The position numbers and the translations under genes were made by a program. From Fistulifera solaris (lineage: Eukaryota > Bacillariophyta > Bacillariophyceae > Naviculales > Stauroneidaceae), in NCBI GenBank assembly GCA_030295235.1, contig AP026129.1, positions 682,001 to 746,000 on the forward strand: a stretch of 64,000 nt of DNA. Reading direction: 5' to 3'. This document shows positions 33,314-44,140 of this stretch, piece after piece. Position 1 is the stretch's first letter, and each line of letters starts with the position of its first letter. Under the pieces are notes generated by a model. The model saw nothing but the letters and a program-made list of their open reading frames with translations, was not told the DNA's origin and did not search any database.

Positions 33314-34606
33314 TCCTTCACTGTTCACTGAGCTAGTAGACCTATCGATTGGTGCACTTGATTCCTTTCGCAATAGATATACGTCACTCTTCTGCCAGAA
33401 TTGCTTTCTTGTTCGATTCGTTGTGCAGAGGCTTTCTAGAGAATAGAGGAGGAGTGCCAGTGCATTGGAAAAAGGTCTTCCGACGACTTTTAAAAATGTG
33501 CAAGACTTCAGGACTTCGTCCTTCTATGTTCTTTGGGGTCGAAGTCGCCGGTCGCGGAAGAAAGGTTCACGGCCACTTTAATTAAATCCTAGACAAAGCA
33601 GTGACCCTAATGTGTGGCCTGTGACGTCTATGGTTTATGACTGTGACTGGTACGGTACCTGGTCACTGGTAATCAAGCGTTCTGTGTTTGGTTTCTGATT
33701 TCTGATACACTAGAGGCGGTACGGTATCAAGTAGGATCTGTCATTCGTCATTCGGTCAAAGTCATAAGTCATTGTTTCGGAGTATCTCTTAAAGTTAGTT
33801 CTACGAAGTAGCAGTACGAACTAACCTCACGAGCAAGTATTCGTGACTCATAACTCATCACAGTCACGGAAGACTGAAAATCGGGCAAATGAATTTTCGA
33901 CATGAATAAATGAAGGGGTGCCTTGCAGCTATTATGGAAAGCAGCTCTTTACGGATTCCTTACAGGGAGGAAACAGAGAGGAAACAGAGAGGAAACAACA
34001 ACTCTTGCGTTCATTTGCTTATGAAGGGTTTATTTAGTAAACACTCGCGCACGAAAGACGTTGCAAAATGTAAGGTCTCGTTGTCTCGTTAAGATCCGTT
34101 CATGACCCATAACTGAAATCCATTCGCGACAGACCTGTTTATTATAGAACATCTAGTCTGACAAATCCAGGATCCTGTTCAAATGGGAGCCTAAGTGCAT
34201 CGTTTATGCCTCTTTCCGAATCGGATTAGCTGACGAAATTTGTGGATCGGAAGCGTGGAAACCTAAAGCATTTGGGAGTGGCCGCGCATCCATTGTGTGA
34301 TGAAGATTCTGCATCTAGCAAACTTATGAATGTTTTGAGCTTTGAAATGTTCGATACAGCTAAGATTCAAACTCTAGCTGGCTATCGTCTTGTCCTGATA
34401 CGAGAGCCAAGCCCACTGATCAATTTAACTGGCCAACGCCTATAATCGCAATTTTTGATACGAATCAGAGGGCGAGCGCGGACCGAAAATGTAAGAAAAT
34501 CACCATCACTTGTGATGGTAGAGCGCGCCAAAACTTAACACTGAAATGGGTATCAATCCTTAATCGCTTCTTTAAACGCCTTTTCCAATCGAATTGTAGT
34601 CCGTAC
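33314..34606. other. Intergenic within CBM6-like cluster
   Basis: No gene is supported. A short GAAACAGAGAG tandem lies near 33970-33995. The two flanking genes point the same way (minus). Confidence 0.5.
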
Positions 34607-35957
34607 TCACGAGTCATTGTTACGTTCAGCAATCGCTTCTTTGAGATCACTGGGTTCAAAATACAGCCATGCCAAATTGAATCCAGGTGTTGTTACATTA
34701 ATGGAGTACAAACGCTCACCTTGTTCCAATAACACCTCTTGCGTGATTCGAGTATACTGATCCCAGGAACCAGACACAGGAAAGTCTTCAAACGAAGCAA
34801 TCCATTTCAACGACTGTTTCGAGGATGATGTACCATTAGGCAACCCCACTACATTTGTCGCCGTCACCGTTGACATAGAAGTTGCTGTGTTTGCACTCGT
34901 TGGACCTACGCCAGGCCTTTGTAACGTGGTTGGCGTTGCTATTGCAGCCGTCGCTGTTGCCGGCATGTCTGTAGGCATCTCCTCAACACGCATCAAATCA
35001 AAAGATCCGTCCCCATTCAAACTGGCCAAACGTACATGAACATTGTATAAACCTGTGATGGGCACGGACAATCGAAATTGCATCCAACTTGTCCAATTCA
35101 ATTGGCCGAAATTGCTGCGTCCCTCTCGAATAGACTGTTCAACTACCAAGTCATCACTTCCTGCAATGAAGTCGTCGATTGTAATGAACCTGTCAAAAAG
35201 GGCACTCGACCCAATGCGGGAGCAGTTGGTTTAGGACGTTTGGGGTTCAAACTTGTCATGCCGGGTACGTCTCGAATGTTTCCTGCAATGAAATAGAAAA
35301 ACATCCAGTTGAAACCGCCTTCACGGACGACAGCGCGCAGCTTAGCCGTATCCTGATTTAAAAAGAGGGAAGGCAAAGTCATATTCGACGTGATCAGCAT
35401 TGTTGCGTATCGTTGCCAGGATCCTGTAGCATTGACATTAGTCACGTTGGCCAACAAGACGAGTTCTTCAGTTCCAGTTTCGTTCTGAATCACATGATAA
35501 AGCAGAAAAGAACCATCACCGGAAGGACTAGAATACCTCATTTGCAATTCGTAAAAGGATCTCGCGCCTTACTGGTCGACGAGAAGCCTTTCAAATCGAA
35601 CTCGAAAAAATGAGACAATTGCAGTTCACTCAGACTTGAATGAACTTCTTTGGACCCTTCCACCACAATCCCTCGGCTTCTGTTGGTTATCTGTTCCGTC
35701 GTAATGAAATAAAAGGGATAATCGCGATTTTTGGAGGCCTTTTTTTCTGCGGATGGTTTCATAGGTGAAATTGGGGCGGTTGTTGAGTTTGAAAGCGATT
35801 GGTTTGTGAAGGAAGAAGCCGGGCTTTTTAAAGGCGTTGTTACGGAAGTGTTGGTTGTACTAGAAGCATTGCTCATCCCGAGACTCGTCGTGATCGCCGG
35901 TCGCAACGATTGAGCCAGGGCGGACTCCAGAACCATGAGCAAGTACCACAGTTTCAT
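34607..35957 (-). CDS. Secreted CBM6-like protein 2, two domains, split over three frames
   Basis: ATG 35957 begins a signal peptide (MKLWYLLMVLESALAQ). A Ser/Thr linker and a first CBM6-like unit follow (FFEFDLKGFSS ... ELQMRYSSPSGDGSF ... REGGFNWMFFYF). A second unit then reads WMQFRLSVPITGLYNVHV, RLASLNGDGSF and TPGFNLAWLYFEPSDLKEAI. The frame changes near 35570 and again near 35220; one missing base at each makes the span 451 codons. The last residues match the ending of the neighbouring gene (PSxLxxAIxER), so the two genes are duplicates of one ancestor. A long Thr/Ala insertion lies inside domain 2. Confidence 0.6.
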
Positions 35958-36977
35958 GTTTAATTTGCAGCTACGGAACAACGCGGCGCGTGACGTCAAT
36001 TTGTTGTGTTGCGCCATTTCAGTTATGCGAAGCGAAGCAGCAATTACAATTGAAGAAATAATGAAGCCCCGTGAGCGGTTTGTCAACTTGACGTTTTGTG
36101 ATCACTGCCAAGCTTCCTCTTCCTGGAACCAGGGGAATGGTCTGTGTGCTGTGTGAGGGCTTAGATCGTATGAGAATTTTTGAAAAACGATTGGCACACT
36201 TAGACTGTATATTCAAAAATGTACGAGGTACCAAATACCATAATGATGTAACGATGACCGACAAAAACAAAGGAGGGACTTTTCTCAACGAATGCTACGG
36301 AGTACATGCTTCCGCCAACAACAGCACGCCCAACTATGAGTGACGAGGCCTGAAAACCAATCGCAAATCATAGCGACAATCGTTGGCAATTGTCTCTGGA
36401 ATGAGGCAACAAAATAATGGAAGTATCGTGATTCCGCGTTTTGATTATGACTGAAATCCAGTCTTGGCTCAACGCCGCCCACGTTTGAGTCTACAGTGAA
36501 ACCCTCATGTTTGCGAGGTTTGTCAAAGACGACAAATAAGTATTTTCATCAAACATAGCCTAGAATCATTACCGTTACTTTCGAAAACTGAAAATAAAGT
36601 CTAGTTTAGGGCTACTGCACGAGAAACTAGAATCGCGCGGATCGCCTGCAACGTCTTAGTCCGGGACTCGATTTCGATGCCAATGACGCGAGTCGCGAAT
36701 ACGTCAGTCCGCTGACGCTCCTACATACCGACAGACGATCCACTACAGAAAACACAACACTCGACCTTCCACGTGTGGTCGATCGAACAGGATCGAGTTG
36801 CCAGAGGTTGAAACGAGGAGGATCGATCAAATAATTGTTCAAAAGAAGTTGCCATGGAACCGCATTGTTTGCACTTTCCTTGTTATTCACGACGATTCTA
36901 ACTTCAATTTTTAATCATCTTACCGTATAGGCTGACTAGTCTGCAGTTCTAAGAAGTTTCCGAAAGAATTTGTAGCG
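35958..36977. other. Intergenic, no supported gene
   Basis: A frame at 36627-36890 (minus) has no recognisable content. Confidence 0.5.
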
Positions 36978-37878
36978 ATGCAGCGAAGAAGATCCATATT
37001 TGTTTCATTTTTGCTTGTTATACTTTCCACGACGTTGGCTTTTGTTATTTCCCCTCGTGCCTCTCGAAGTAATACCTGCCGTCTGTATGCAGCTGATCCG
37101 CAGAACTTTCGAGAGGCTGAAGTTCTGGGATTGAAATACATGCAAGATGGAGAATATGAGAAGGCACTGAACGGTGAGTGAAATTATCGTGCGTCGGATT
37201 CGCCGGAATCAACAGTAAGGCAATTCAGACTCACAAAGCCCTCCTTGAATTCGTTCCTGACTTCTTGCGAAACGCGTCTCTTTCATTATTGAATATGCAT
37301 ACAACCGGGCTTTCTCACGACACTCAAACAAAAATAACTAAACGATTGACACATACATCCATCATTGCAGCATTTCAAAAGGACTGAAATTACCGGGAAG
37401 CCGCGTGGATGTGGTCAGAACACAGCGCGTGTCGGGTCCGTCGCCAGTCGGTGGTGCAAAGGGAGGTACCAACTCGGAAACGGTGCAATCTTTGGATGAA
37501 TTTGAAATTCAAGCGGCTTATTACAATATGGCTTGTGCACAGGCTCAACTGGAACGATACGACGACGCGTTAGCGTCGTTACGGGTGGCTTTAGAGAATG
37601 GTTTCGACAATCTGGCCACTGTAAGATCCGACCCAGACTTGGCTATTTTACCACAAACAGATGCATCAGCTAAATTTGACGCACTATTGGAAGAATTCGA
37701 ATCCAAAAGCAACAACAACGGAGAAGGGGGCGGTTTCTTTGGCCTGTTTCAATCGAAAAAAAGTAAAACTCTCGCAGTTCGCACCACGCCTTCAGCTCTC
37801 AATAGGCGTTTCCAAGTCCTGCTGGTGTCATCGATGATCACTCGCGCTGAAACATATAGAATCAAAATGCACGCTTGA
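36978..37878 (+). CDS. Plastid-targeted TPR-like protein, two exons
   Basis: Exon 1 is 36978-37173. Exon 2 begins at 37371 or 37382 and ends at 37878. The N-terminus is a signal peptide with a phenylalanine after the likely cleavage site (STTLAFVISPRAS) and then a Ser/Arg-rich stretch, the bipartite plastid pattern of diatoms. TPR-type helices include LKYMQDGEYEKALN and AAYYNMACAQAQLERYDDAL. Splicing to 37371 reads AFQKD and then stops, one base short of the expected AFQKGLKLPG; splicing to 37382 gives NGLKLPG in frame. The C-terminal GGGFFGLF segment precedes a tail that may be unspliced. Function is unknown; TPR proteins often assist photosystem or envelope assembly. Confidence 0.65.
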
Positions 37879-38312
37879 GTGTTCTAATCTAGTCGCCCAC
37901 TCATATAACAGACTATGTCGTAAGCATTAACTATAGGTTTCGTCTCACCATTGCTGACTCGTTTTGTCGTGAAAACTCTATTTTGTATGATGTTTTCACT
38001 TGAACAGAAAAACCTGGAGATGCGGTGTTTTCACATCCCCAGAAATCTGCGCGTGTGATGTTGTCACTCATACAGAAAAACTGGGAGTGTAGTCGCACAG
38101 AAAGTGCACACGCAACACGGAACCAAAAGGGACCTAAGTGACCGAGAAAGCAGGAGACGCCACAACCAATAAAGAAAGCACTCAAGTCCTCGACTTCGAC
38201 AATAGTCTTACGTCTTAAGTAGCTTACATTCACATAAATGTCTTTAGAATTGAAGTACGAGTAACTATACAGCAATGGATGGCATTTCGATTCTCTAAAC
38301 TCTCCCACACTC
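37879..38312. other. Intergenic upstream of CBM fossil
   Basis: No gene is supported. Imperfect TTTTCACTTGAACAG/TTGTCACTCATACAG repeats occur near 37990-38080. Confidence 0.45.
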
Positions 38313-38549
38313 ACTGGCGCGATCGGTTTCCTTGACCTTGGGGACTACGGCGAAGGTGCTTTTGAAGCTATCGATATGGCGACCCAAGAAATGTACGTGA
38401 CGGTAGACCGTTTGCCTGTCACACAAACCTAGGAGGCATGGGAAATTGCGTTTACATCGGTGACTTTGCCGAGCGGTCCCATTTCTTTGATGATTCGGGT
38501 ATTGCAAGAACGCTGGAATATGGAGTCCTTGCGCTTAAAGGTTATTTAA
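38313..38549 (+). pseudogene. Fossil CBM6-like domain fragment
   Basis: One frame reads IGFLDLGDYGEGAFEAID, continues to YVTVDRLPVTQT, meets a stop, and resumes EAWEIAFTSVTLPSGPISL, then VLQERWNMESLRL. Against neighbouring CBM6-like genes this is the conserved block order (VGFLDPGD ... GEGSF ... W.TA...LP.GP..L.I.V...WN..WL.L). The middle strand segment (roughly 20-25 residues between LDLGDY and GEGAF) is missing. No signal peptide or start was found. It is a relic of the surrounding family on the plus strand. Confidence 0.75.
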
Positions 38550-38706
38550 TTGTAACAAGGGCTAGAGAAGCTATTGCTAATTACATCGAGCAATAACGAA
38601 TATTGTTCGTATACATTCACTACCTGGTATGTGTTTTTATTGTTTTTCTCTATAAGCTGCGACACGGTTTTGATAAAAAGCCTGAAAATTATCATTGGCC
38701 GATTCC

Positions 38707-39488
38707 TTACTTGCGCAAACGTAACAGTAATCCTTTGTTCGATTTGATCTTCTTTTGCAACTGAATCAATCCGTACAAAAGAGCTTCAGCTGTCGGAGGA
38801 CATCCGGGCACGTAAATGTCGACAGGGACAATCCTATCACAGCCACGAACAATGGCGTAACTGTAATGATAATAGCCACCTCCATTCGCACAAGAACCCA
38901 TCGAAACGACCCAACGCGGTTCCGGCATTTGATCGTATACTTTACGTAATGCTGGAGCCATCTTGTTCGTGAGAGTGCCAGCGACAATCATGACATCGGA
39001 TTGACGGGGACTAGCGCGAAACACCATACCAAATCGTTCCATATCGTATCGCGATGCGGCGGCGTGCATCATTTCGACGGCACAGCATGCCAAACCGAAT
39101 GTCATGGGCCACAAACTGCCCTTGCGGGCCCAATTGACTAAATCATCGACTCGAGAAATGGCGTATTCGACGTTGTCTGCGACAGGAACATTGCCACCAC
39201 CAGTGAGCATTTCTTCAACATTGTCGAGTTTTCCCAGCTAAAATAATGATTAAACAGTACATTCAAGTGAAGAAGCAGTTGTAACGAATAAACAAAATGA
39301 TTAAAGGATAAAAATAACATGTTAATGAGCAAGCAGTTGTAACAAATAAGGAAAATCAATCGAAAATCGCAGACACGTACCGCGGAAGTTTGACTTTGTG
39401 CCGTTCCCGCCATGGCACGCGACGCCAAGTAGCACGATCCCTTGCATCGCAAAGATGAGTTTAGCATTAACTTGTGTGCAGCCAACAT
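38707..39488 (-). CDS. NDUFS7: NADH:ubiquinone oxidoreductase PSST/NDUFS7 subunit (NuoB)
   Basis: Exon 1 (39381-39488) encodes a mitochondrial presequence ([18 protein letters not shown]). A 143-nt intron (39238-39380, GTACGT..TAG) follows, then exon 2 (38707-39237). The product is 212 aa. This core subunit of complex I holds iron-sulfur cluster N2, the last electron carrier before ubiquinone. All four ligand cysteines are visible: the adjacent pair in [21 protein letters not shown] and [11 protein letters not shown]. It is nuclear-encoded with its own presequence. No frame break is present. It sits inside the CBM6-like cluster without functional link. Confidence 0.95.
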
Positions 39489-39897
39489 GATTGATATTAC
39501 AAATAATAATTGCGTACGATCGCTTTGCTTTGTTGCGTAATGTCGCTGTATCATCGTTGTTGTCGTCGTCGCGGCGGCTGCTTGAAGCGAAGGACGAACG
39601 AATGCAACGTGACTCCTTTTCAATCACGATAATAATAATGTCCTTCTTCCTTCGTGTCTCACTGTCTCACATTAAAACACTGCGTTGGATAGTATCATCC
39701 ACCGCCAATTTCGGCCAATGAACTGTCATGACATGCTACTGTTTTATATGACCCTTTTGTTATCGGTTTCCAAAGGAAGCCCAACCTTGAAATGATAGGC
39801 TTCGGGCGACATGTGCCAATTTCTCGGTCACAATCATCTCCCCTTTTGTTTATTCATTCAATAAAAGAAAAATCATTCTTCGTGAAAGAGAACCACC
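39489..39897. other. Intergenic, divergent promoters
   Basis: This lies between the PSST gene (minus) and a CBM6-like gene (plus). No gene is supported; ATAATAATAATG simple sequence lies near 39630. Confidence 0.5.
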
Positions 39898-41169
39898 ATG
39901 GCACTGCAACTCTCAGGAAACAATAGACAAGCCATGCTCCAGATCCTTTTGATACTTGCTTTCTGGTGCGCGTCCTCGGCGACAGCGCACAGCGAACGCG
40001 ACTTGAGTTGGGGCTCACACAATGGAATGTTTTATTCGCTCATTTCCGCCACCAATTACGTCGAGTCGACTGGAGAAGTCGAAACAATTACAACATCAGA
40101 TGGTATTCGAGCGGTAGGCTTTCTGGATCCTGGTGATACGATGGGTTATGCGTTGGATGTTCCTATCGCCGGTATGTATTCTTTACTTCTTCACGTTGCC
40201 AGTCCGGCTGGCGAAGGCTCCTTGACTATAGAGAATGCCGAAACAGCGGAAGTCTATGCTACTTTTGACGAATTGCCATCTTCGAGTGGAAATTGGTCGT
40301 ACTATCAAACTACAGGCGAAAATATCACATTACCTCAAGGTCAGCTCGTCTTGCAAGTGAGTGTCCTTGAATCTGGTTTCAACTTAATGTGGCTCAGTCT
40401 CGAACAGCTTGCGGAGGAACCTTTCGTACCGGCCGAGTCCGCTGCACCTGTAGCACCAGTAGCTCCGGTTCCTTCTGAACCGGTTGCCCCAGTTCCGACG
40501 GAGCCAGTTGCTCCAGTTCCGACGGTGCCTGTCACACCTTCTCCCTCACAAACACAGACGACGGCCCCGACTATGGCACAAACACTAGCTCCGACTGTAA
40601 AACAAACTCCAACAACAACCCCCGCCCCTACCATGAAACAAACTCAGGCGCCGACGACTGCTCCAACGATGAAGCAGACTCCAGCTTTGACGGCTGCTCC
40701 GACGGCGTTGACGCTAACTGAAACGAACCCTCCTATTGTTTCGGAACTATCTTTGTACACGGAGCAATGTTTTTCGGCTGGAAACTTCTTGTCGTACCAG
40801 GGATGCGACGAATTGCCACGGGGTGTTGGTTTTGTGGGACCCTTTGTTACTTCAACAATGATTACGTATCCCTTCCAAGTGCCTATCGCAGGAGTATATC
40901 TGCTTCAAATGAGTGTGCAGGGAATGGGAGGAGTGAAGGTGACTTGTGAATCAACTGGAAAGCAATACGCGTACATCGAGTCTCTTCCAATGTATCGTAC
41001 CACGAATACAACTGACGTCTGGTATACCGCGTCCAGCGTCATGTCTTTAGATGTGGGAAGTCACAAGTTGCAAGTCGAAGCTGTAGTAGGAGGATGGAGT
41101 ATCCAAAGCTTGTGCTTGCTTCCTGTAGCATCGCATTTCGTGAGTTGCTCGGTCGATGCAGCACGCTAG
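39898..41169 (+). CDS. Secreted CBM6-like protein 3, two domains
   Basis: ATG 39898 has a strong start context (CCACCATGG). The product is 423 aa and unbroken. A signal peptide (about 1-30, LQILLILAFWCASSATA) is followed by the family N-terminal motif ERDLSWGSHNGMFYSLI. CBM6-like domain 1 reads VGFLDPGDTMGYALDVPIAG, ASPAGEGSLTI, NWSYYQTTGENITLPQG and ESGFNLMWLSL. A Pro/Thr linker of repeated APVPTEPV and AQT/KQTPAPT units (about 185-290) follows. Domain 2 is more diverged (YPFQVPIAGVYLLQMSV, VGGWSIQSLCL) with extra cysteines. Export to the cell wall or medium is expected. Confidence 0.85.
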   Translation: MALQLSGNNRQAMLQILLILAFWCASSATAHSERDLSWGSHNGMFYSLISATNYVESTGEVETITTSDGIRAVGFLDPGDTMGYALDVPIAGMYSLLLHVASPAGEGSLTIENAETAEVYATFDELPSSSGNWSYYQTTGENITLPQGQLVLQVSVLESGFNLMWLSLEQLAEEPFVPAESAAPVAPVAPVPSEPVAPVPTEPVAPVPTVPVTPSPSQTQTTAPTMAQTLAPTVKQTPTTTPAPTMKQTQAPTTAPTMKQTPALTAAPTALTLTETNPPIVSELSLYTEQCFSAGNFLSYQGCDELPRGVGFVGPFVTSTMITYPFQVPIAGVYLLQMSVQGMGGVKVTCESTGKQYAYIESLPMYRTTNTTDVWYTASSVMSLDVGSHKLQVEAVVGGWSIQSLCLLPVASHFVSCSVDAAR

Positions 41170-41554
41170 ACGCAAGCTAGAGATACGTGATACGTCACAA
41201 GTCACAAGGAGGTCACAAGAATTTGACCCTCTCGATTCTTTACTGTTAATGATCCTAAATACGGAGTAACTTGTAACTTCTTCTTCTCAAAAGTCATTTA
41301 CTATTTACTGTAGTCATGACGTCATGACTTCAAATCATGATGTACCATGTACCTTTCATCCTTCCTAAAAGCAGTACTGTACTGAGTTCGAGAATTCGAC
41401 GTAATTTTTCCGTCCTCGAAGAATACGAAAACTTAATGCCATAATCATCCACGATCGGCACGCACTCTTTCAATCCACAATCTTTCTTCCACTCATTTGA
41501 TTGTCTATTTTTCCACTCAATTCGAAACTTCTATTTCAAAAATCGATCTAAAGA
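41170..41554. other. Intergenic within CBM6-like cluster
   Basis: Only short runs such as GTCACAAGTCACAAGGAGGT and GTCATGACGTCATGACTT are notable; the latter is a near-palindrome at about 41314. Confidence 0.45.
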
Positions 41555-43500
41555 ATGAGGCTTCTAACAACGAGGATAGTGCTGTCGCTCTTTTGCTATG
41601 GAAAAGGGTGATGGCTGTCGAGTGGCATCCACCTTCTCAACAAAGACATGGGCAACTGCGAGGCAGAGAAGAGCGTAAGCTCAGATGGGGACTCCATGAT
41701 GGTCTCTTTTACAATGTCATCTTAGCTGCGAATCACATTTCTGTGCAAGGAGATGTCTCCATTCAAGAATCGTCCTTGGATGAACTTCCGTATGTGGCAT
41801 ACCTTGACGCTGGCGATGTACTCACATGCAGAGCTGTTTTGCAATCAATCGGGAAATATCGGCTGGAACTCCGAATTGTAAGTCCTTCTGGAGAGGGTGG
41901 CACACAACTGCGCAATTTTCAAAACGATACGCAAGTATACCCTTCCCTTGATACAAAGTATGTTGCCCGCCTCAGGCGATTGGAATTCGTGGCAAACAGT
42001 GGAGGCGACATTCAAACTGCTAAGCCTCAAGTTCAATCTCGACTTCGTCGTTGTTGAGGCAGGTCGCAACTTGCTTTGCTTATCCCTTGAACTGCTCGAA
42101 GAAACCGATAGTACCGCAAAGCTAGCAGAGCCTCCTGTCACTGCCCCTACTATTGAGCCACCTCCTACAACCTCTCACATGAATGACACCCGCATAGTGT
42201 CTTTGGGCGCTGGTGAATACACCATTGTCGATGAAGGAGCGCAACTGTCACTCGAAAACATCGCGTTGAAGCTGGATACCAGCTCGTGGGCTGTTTGTAG
42301 TGTTCAAGTTCCAGTAGATGAAAAAGTATCTAAGGCAAATGAGAATGACTCTCACTTCGCCCACGGGATGCAGAAACCAAAGATTTTTACGCAAAAGAAT
42401 CAACAATTGATTCTTGGCGCAATACCAATGCTGCTCTTGTTTTGGAAGCAGGGATGCATGATGTGAAGATCCATATTGTGAAGGATCGTGGACACTATCT
42501 TCTGTATGCCTTGACGGAATCGATTGCGTGAATGTGCACTATCTTGAGTCCATAAACATCAACACTACAGCTCCAACGAATCCAAAGGAAACCGTCCCAA
42601 CTGCGGCACCGATGGTAACAACTGATGAGTCGTCGACAGCCAACATGGCACTAACAAGGCCGGCGACATCAACACCGACTAAAACATCTCCGTAGTCCAA
42701 AAATATGGAAACCATGGCACCAACGACTCCGACAGAAGCTGCGACATCAACACCAGTTGTAATATATTCGGAGTCTAGCAATACAGACACGACGACTTCA
42801 ACGAGCCCAACCGAAGCTGCAACACCAGTCGTAACATCTGCTGAGTCGGACAATACAGGCACCATGTCCCCAACGAGCCCAATCGAAGACCCGCCAACAA
42901 TAGCACCAGCCGTGGTGACCATGAAATCAAGCATTACCAGCACTATGACCCCAACCAGTTCGTTACAACCTTTTTACATCAGCACGACCCCTCGAAGCGC
43001 CAACAAAAGCAACAAACAGTTCGCAGACGGAGGCATCCGTCGCTTCGTCGAATAACATGGCCTCCTTAAAGTCCCAGGAAATCGTCCTGCAGTTTTTAGC
43101 CGACGAAGCATCTTCCATGTACGGAGCTGTTGTAGAAGAGACCAGGTAACGAGAATACAACCTGCATAAGACAGCTCGATGCGTACGATTGGGTCCGCTA
43201 TCCCATGTCGACACTCGTCGGAGGCAATTACACAATGAAAAATCGTGTGTCCACCGCTTCAGGAACCGGCGCCTTCGATTTAATCGATTATGGCACGAGA
43301 ATTACTTTACACTTCGATGGAATGTTTTCCAGCCACAGGGGACGGCAATGGGGAAACCGTCAGTAACCGTGTCACTTTGCCGGAAGACGACGTCCGCTTA
43401 ATGATTCGTGTACGAGAATCCGGGTGGATCTATTCGTGGTTTCGGTTTAGCGAGACTTTTGATTTAGCCCCCGATTTTGAAACCATCTCACATGCAAGCT
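41555..43500 (+). pseudogene. Decayed CBM6-like gene, three domains
   Basis: A putative signal peptide starts at ATG 41555 (MRLLTTRIVLSLFCYG). The family motif EERKLRWGLHDGLFYNVI follows, then domain 1 (YVAYLDAGDV, IVSPSGEGGT, WNSWQTVEATFKL, LCLSLELLEE). A second, diverged domain lies near 42180-42500, a Thr/Pro linker (SPTEAATPVVT-like repeats) at 42550-43000, and a third domain at 43170-43490 (WVRYPMSTLVGGNYTMKNRV, STASGTGAFDLIDYGT, RVTLPEDDVRLMIRV). These parts lie in different frames with several stops between them, far more breaks than in any neighbour. It resembles the family gene at 39898 in its N-terminal motif. Most likely it is a non-functional copy, though consensus errors may exaggerate the damage. 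Confidence 0.65.
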
Positions 43501-44140
43501 TTGTGACCTGATAAGGGGCGCACATCATTCGACACTCTATTGGAGTTAATGCATGCTTTGAATCGTTGTGCCGGAGTGTTCGATATGGCTTTTGCCACAA
43601 TTCCTTCGTGTCCGCCTTAATGATTATTTCTTCATTATTTGTTGATACCAGGTAGGCGATTGACAATAAAATAAAAGAGAGTTGCGATGGAACGCTTCGC
43701 GTCAAAAACGATCGACATGGATTCGTGACTGAAAGTTAGCCCGATCTCAAATATTGCCTTCCACTTCCGAGAACACTTGGGACTACAAAGTAGACGGCAT
43801 GAGGCATGATTTGCGAGAAAATCCGAAGTACGTAGTACCGGTAATCCCCTACAAAACGGAAACCAGAATTACACGTATAATTTTTTCCGGAGTAATTAGT
43901 AATTGATACTTTGAATCGTAATGGTCCTGTCTTTGGCGTAAACGTACTGTGATAAGTGAGAGGACCTTCATACTTTCTACAAGGTATTCACATTTCACCA
44001 GTCGACTTTGGGCCTAAAATTATTCTACCCCGCAGTACGGTTATGCGAAACGCCTCCATCCTCCATCACCGACATCTCGACATTTCAATCTTCACTTTTC
44101 ACCGCACATATTTCCGAAAAGCCACAAAGGAACACCAATC
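43501..44140. other. Intergenic within CBM6-like cluster
   Basis: No supported gene; promoter side of the gene at 44141. Confidence 0.5.

Noticed and set aside
32605-33336. 243-codon plus-strand frame rich in Val
   Set aside because: Antisense shadow of the Thr/Pro linker of the CBM6-like gene.
36627-36890. 87-codon minus-strand frame
   Set aside because: No motif, no paralogue and no supporting splice context.
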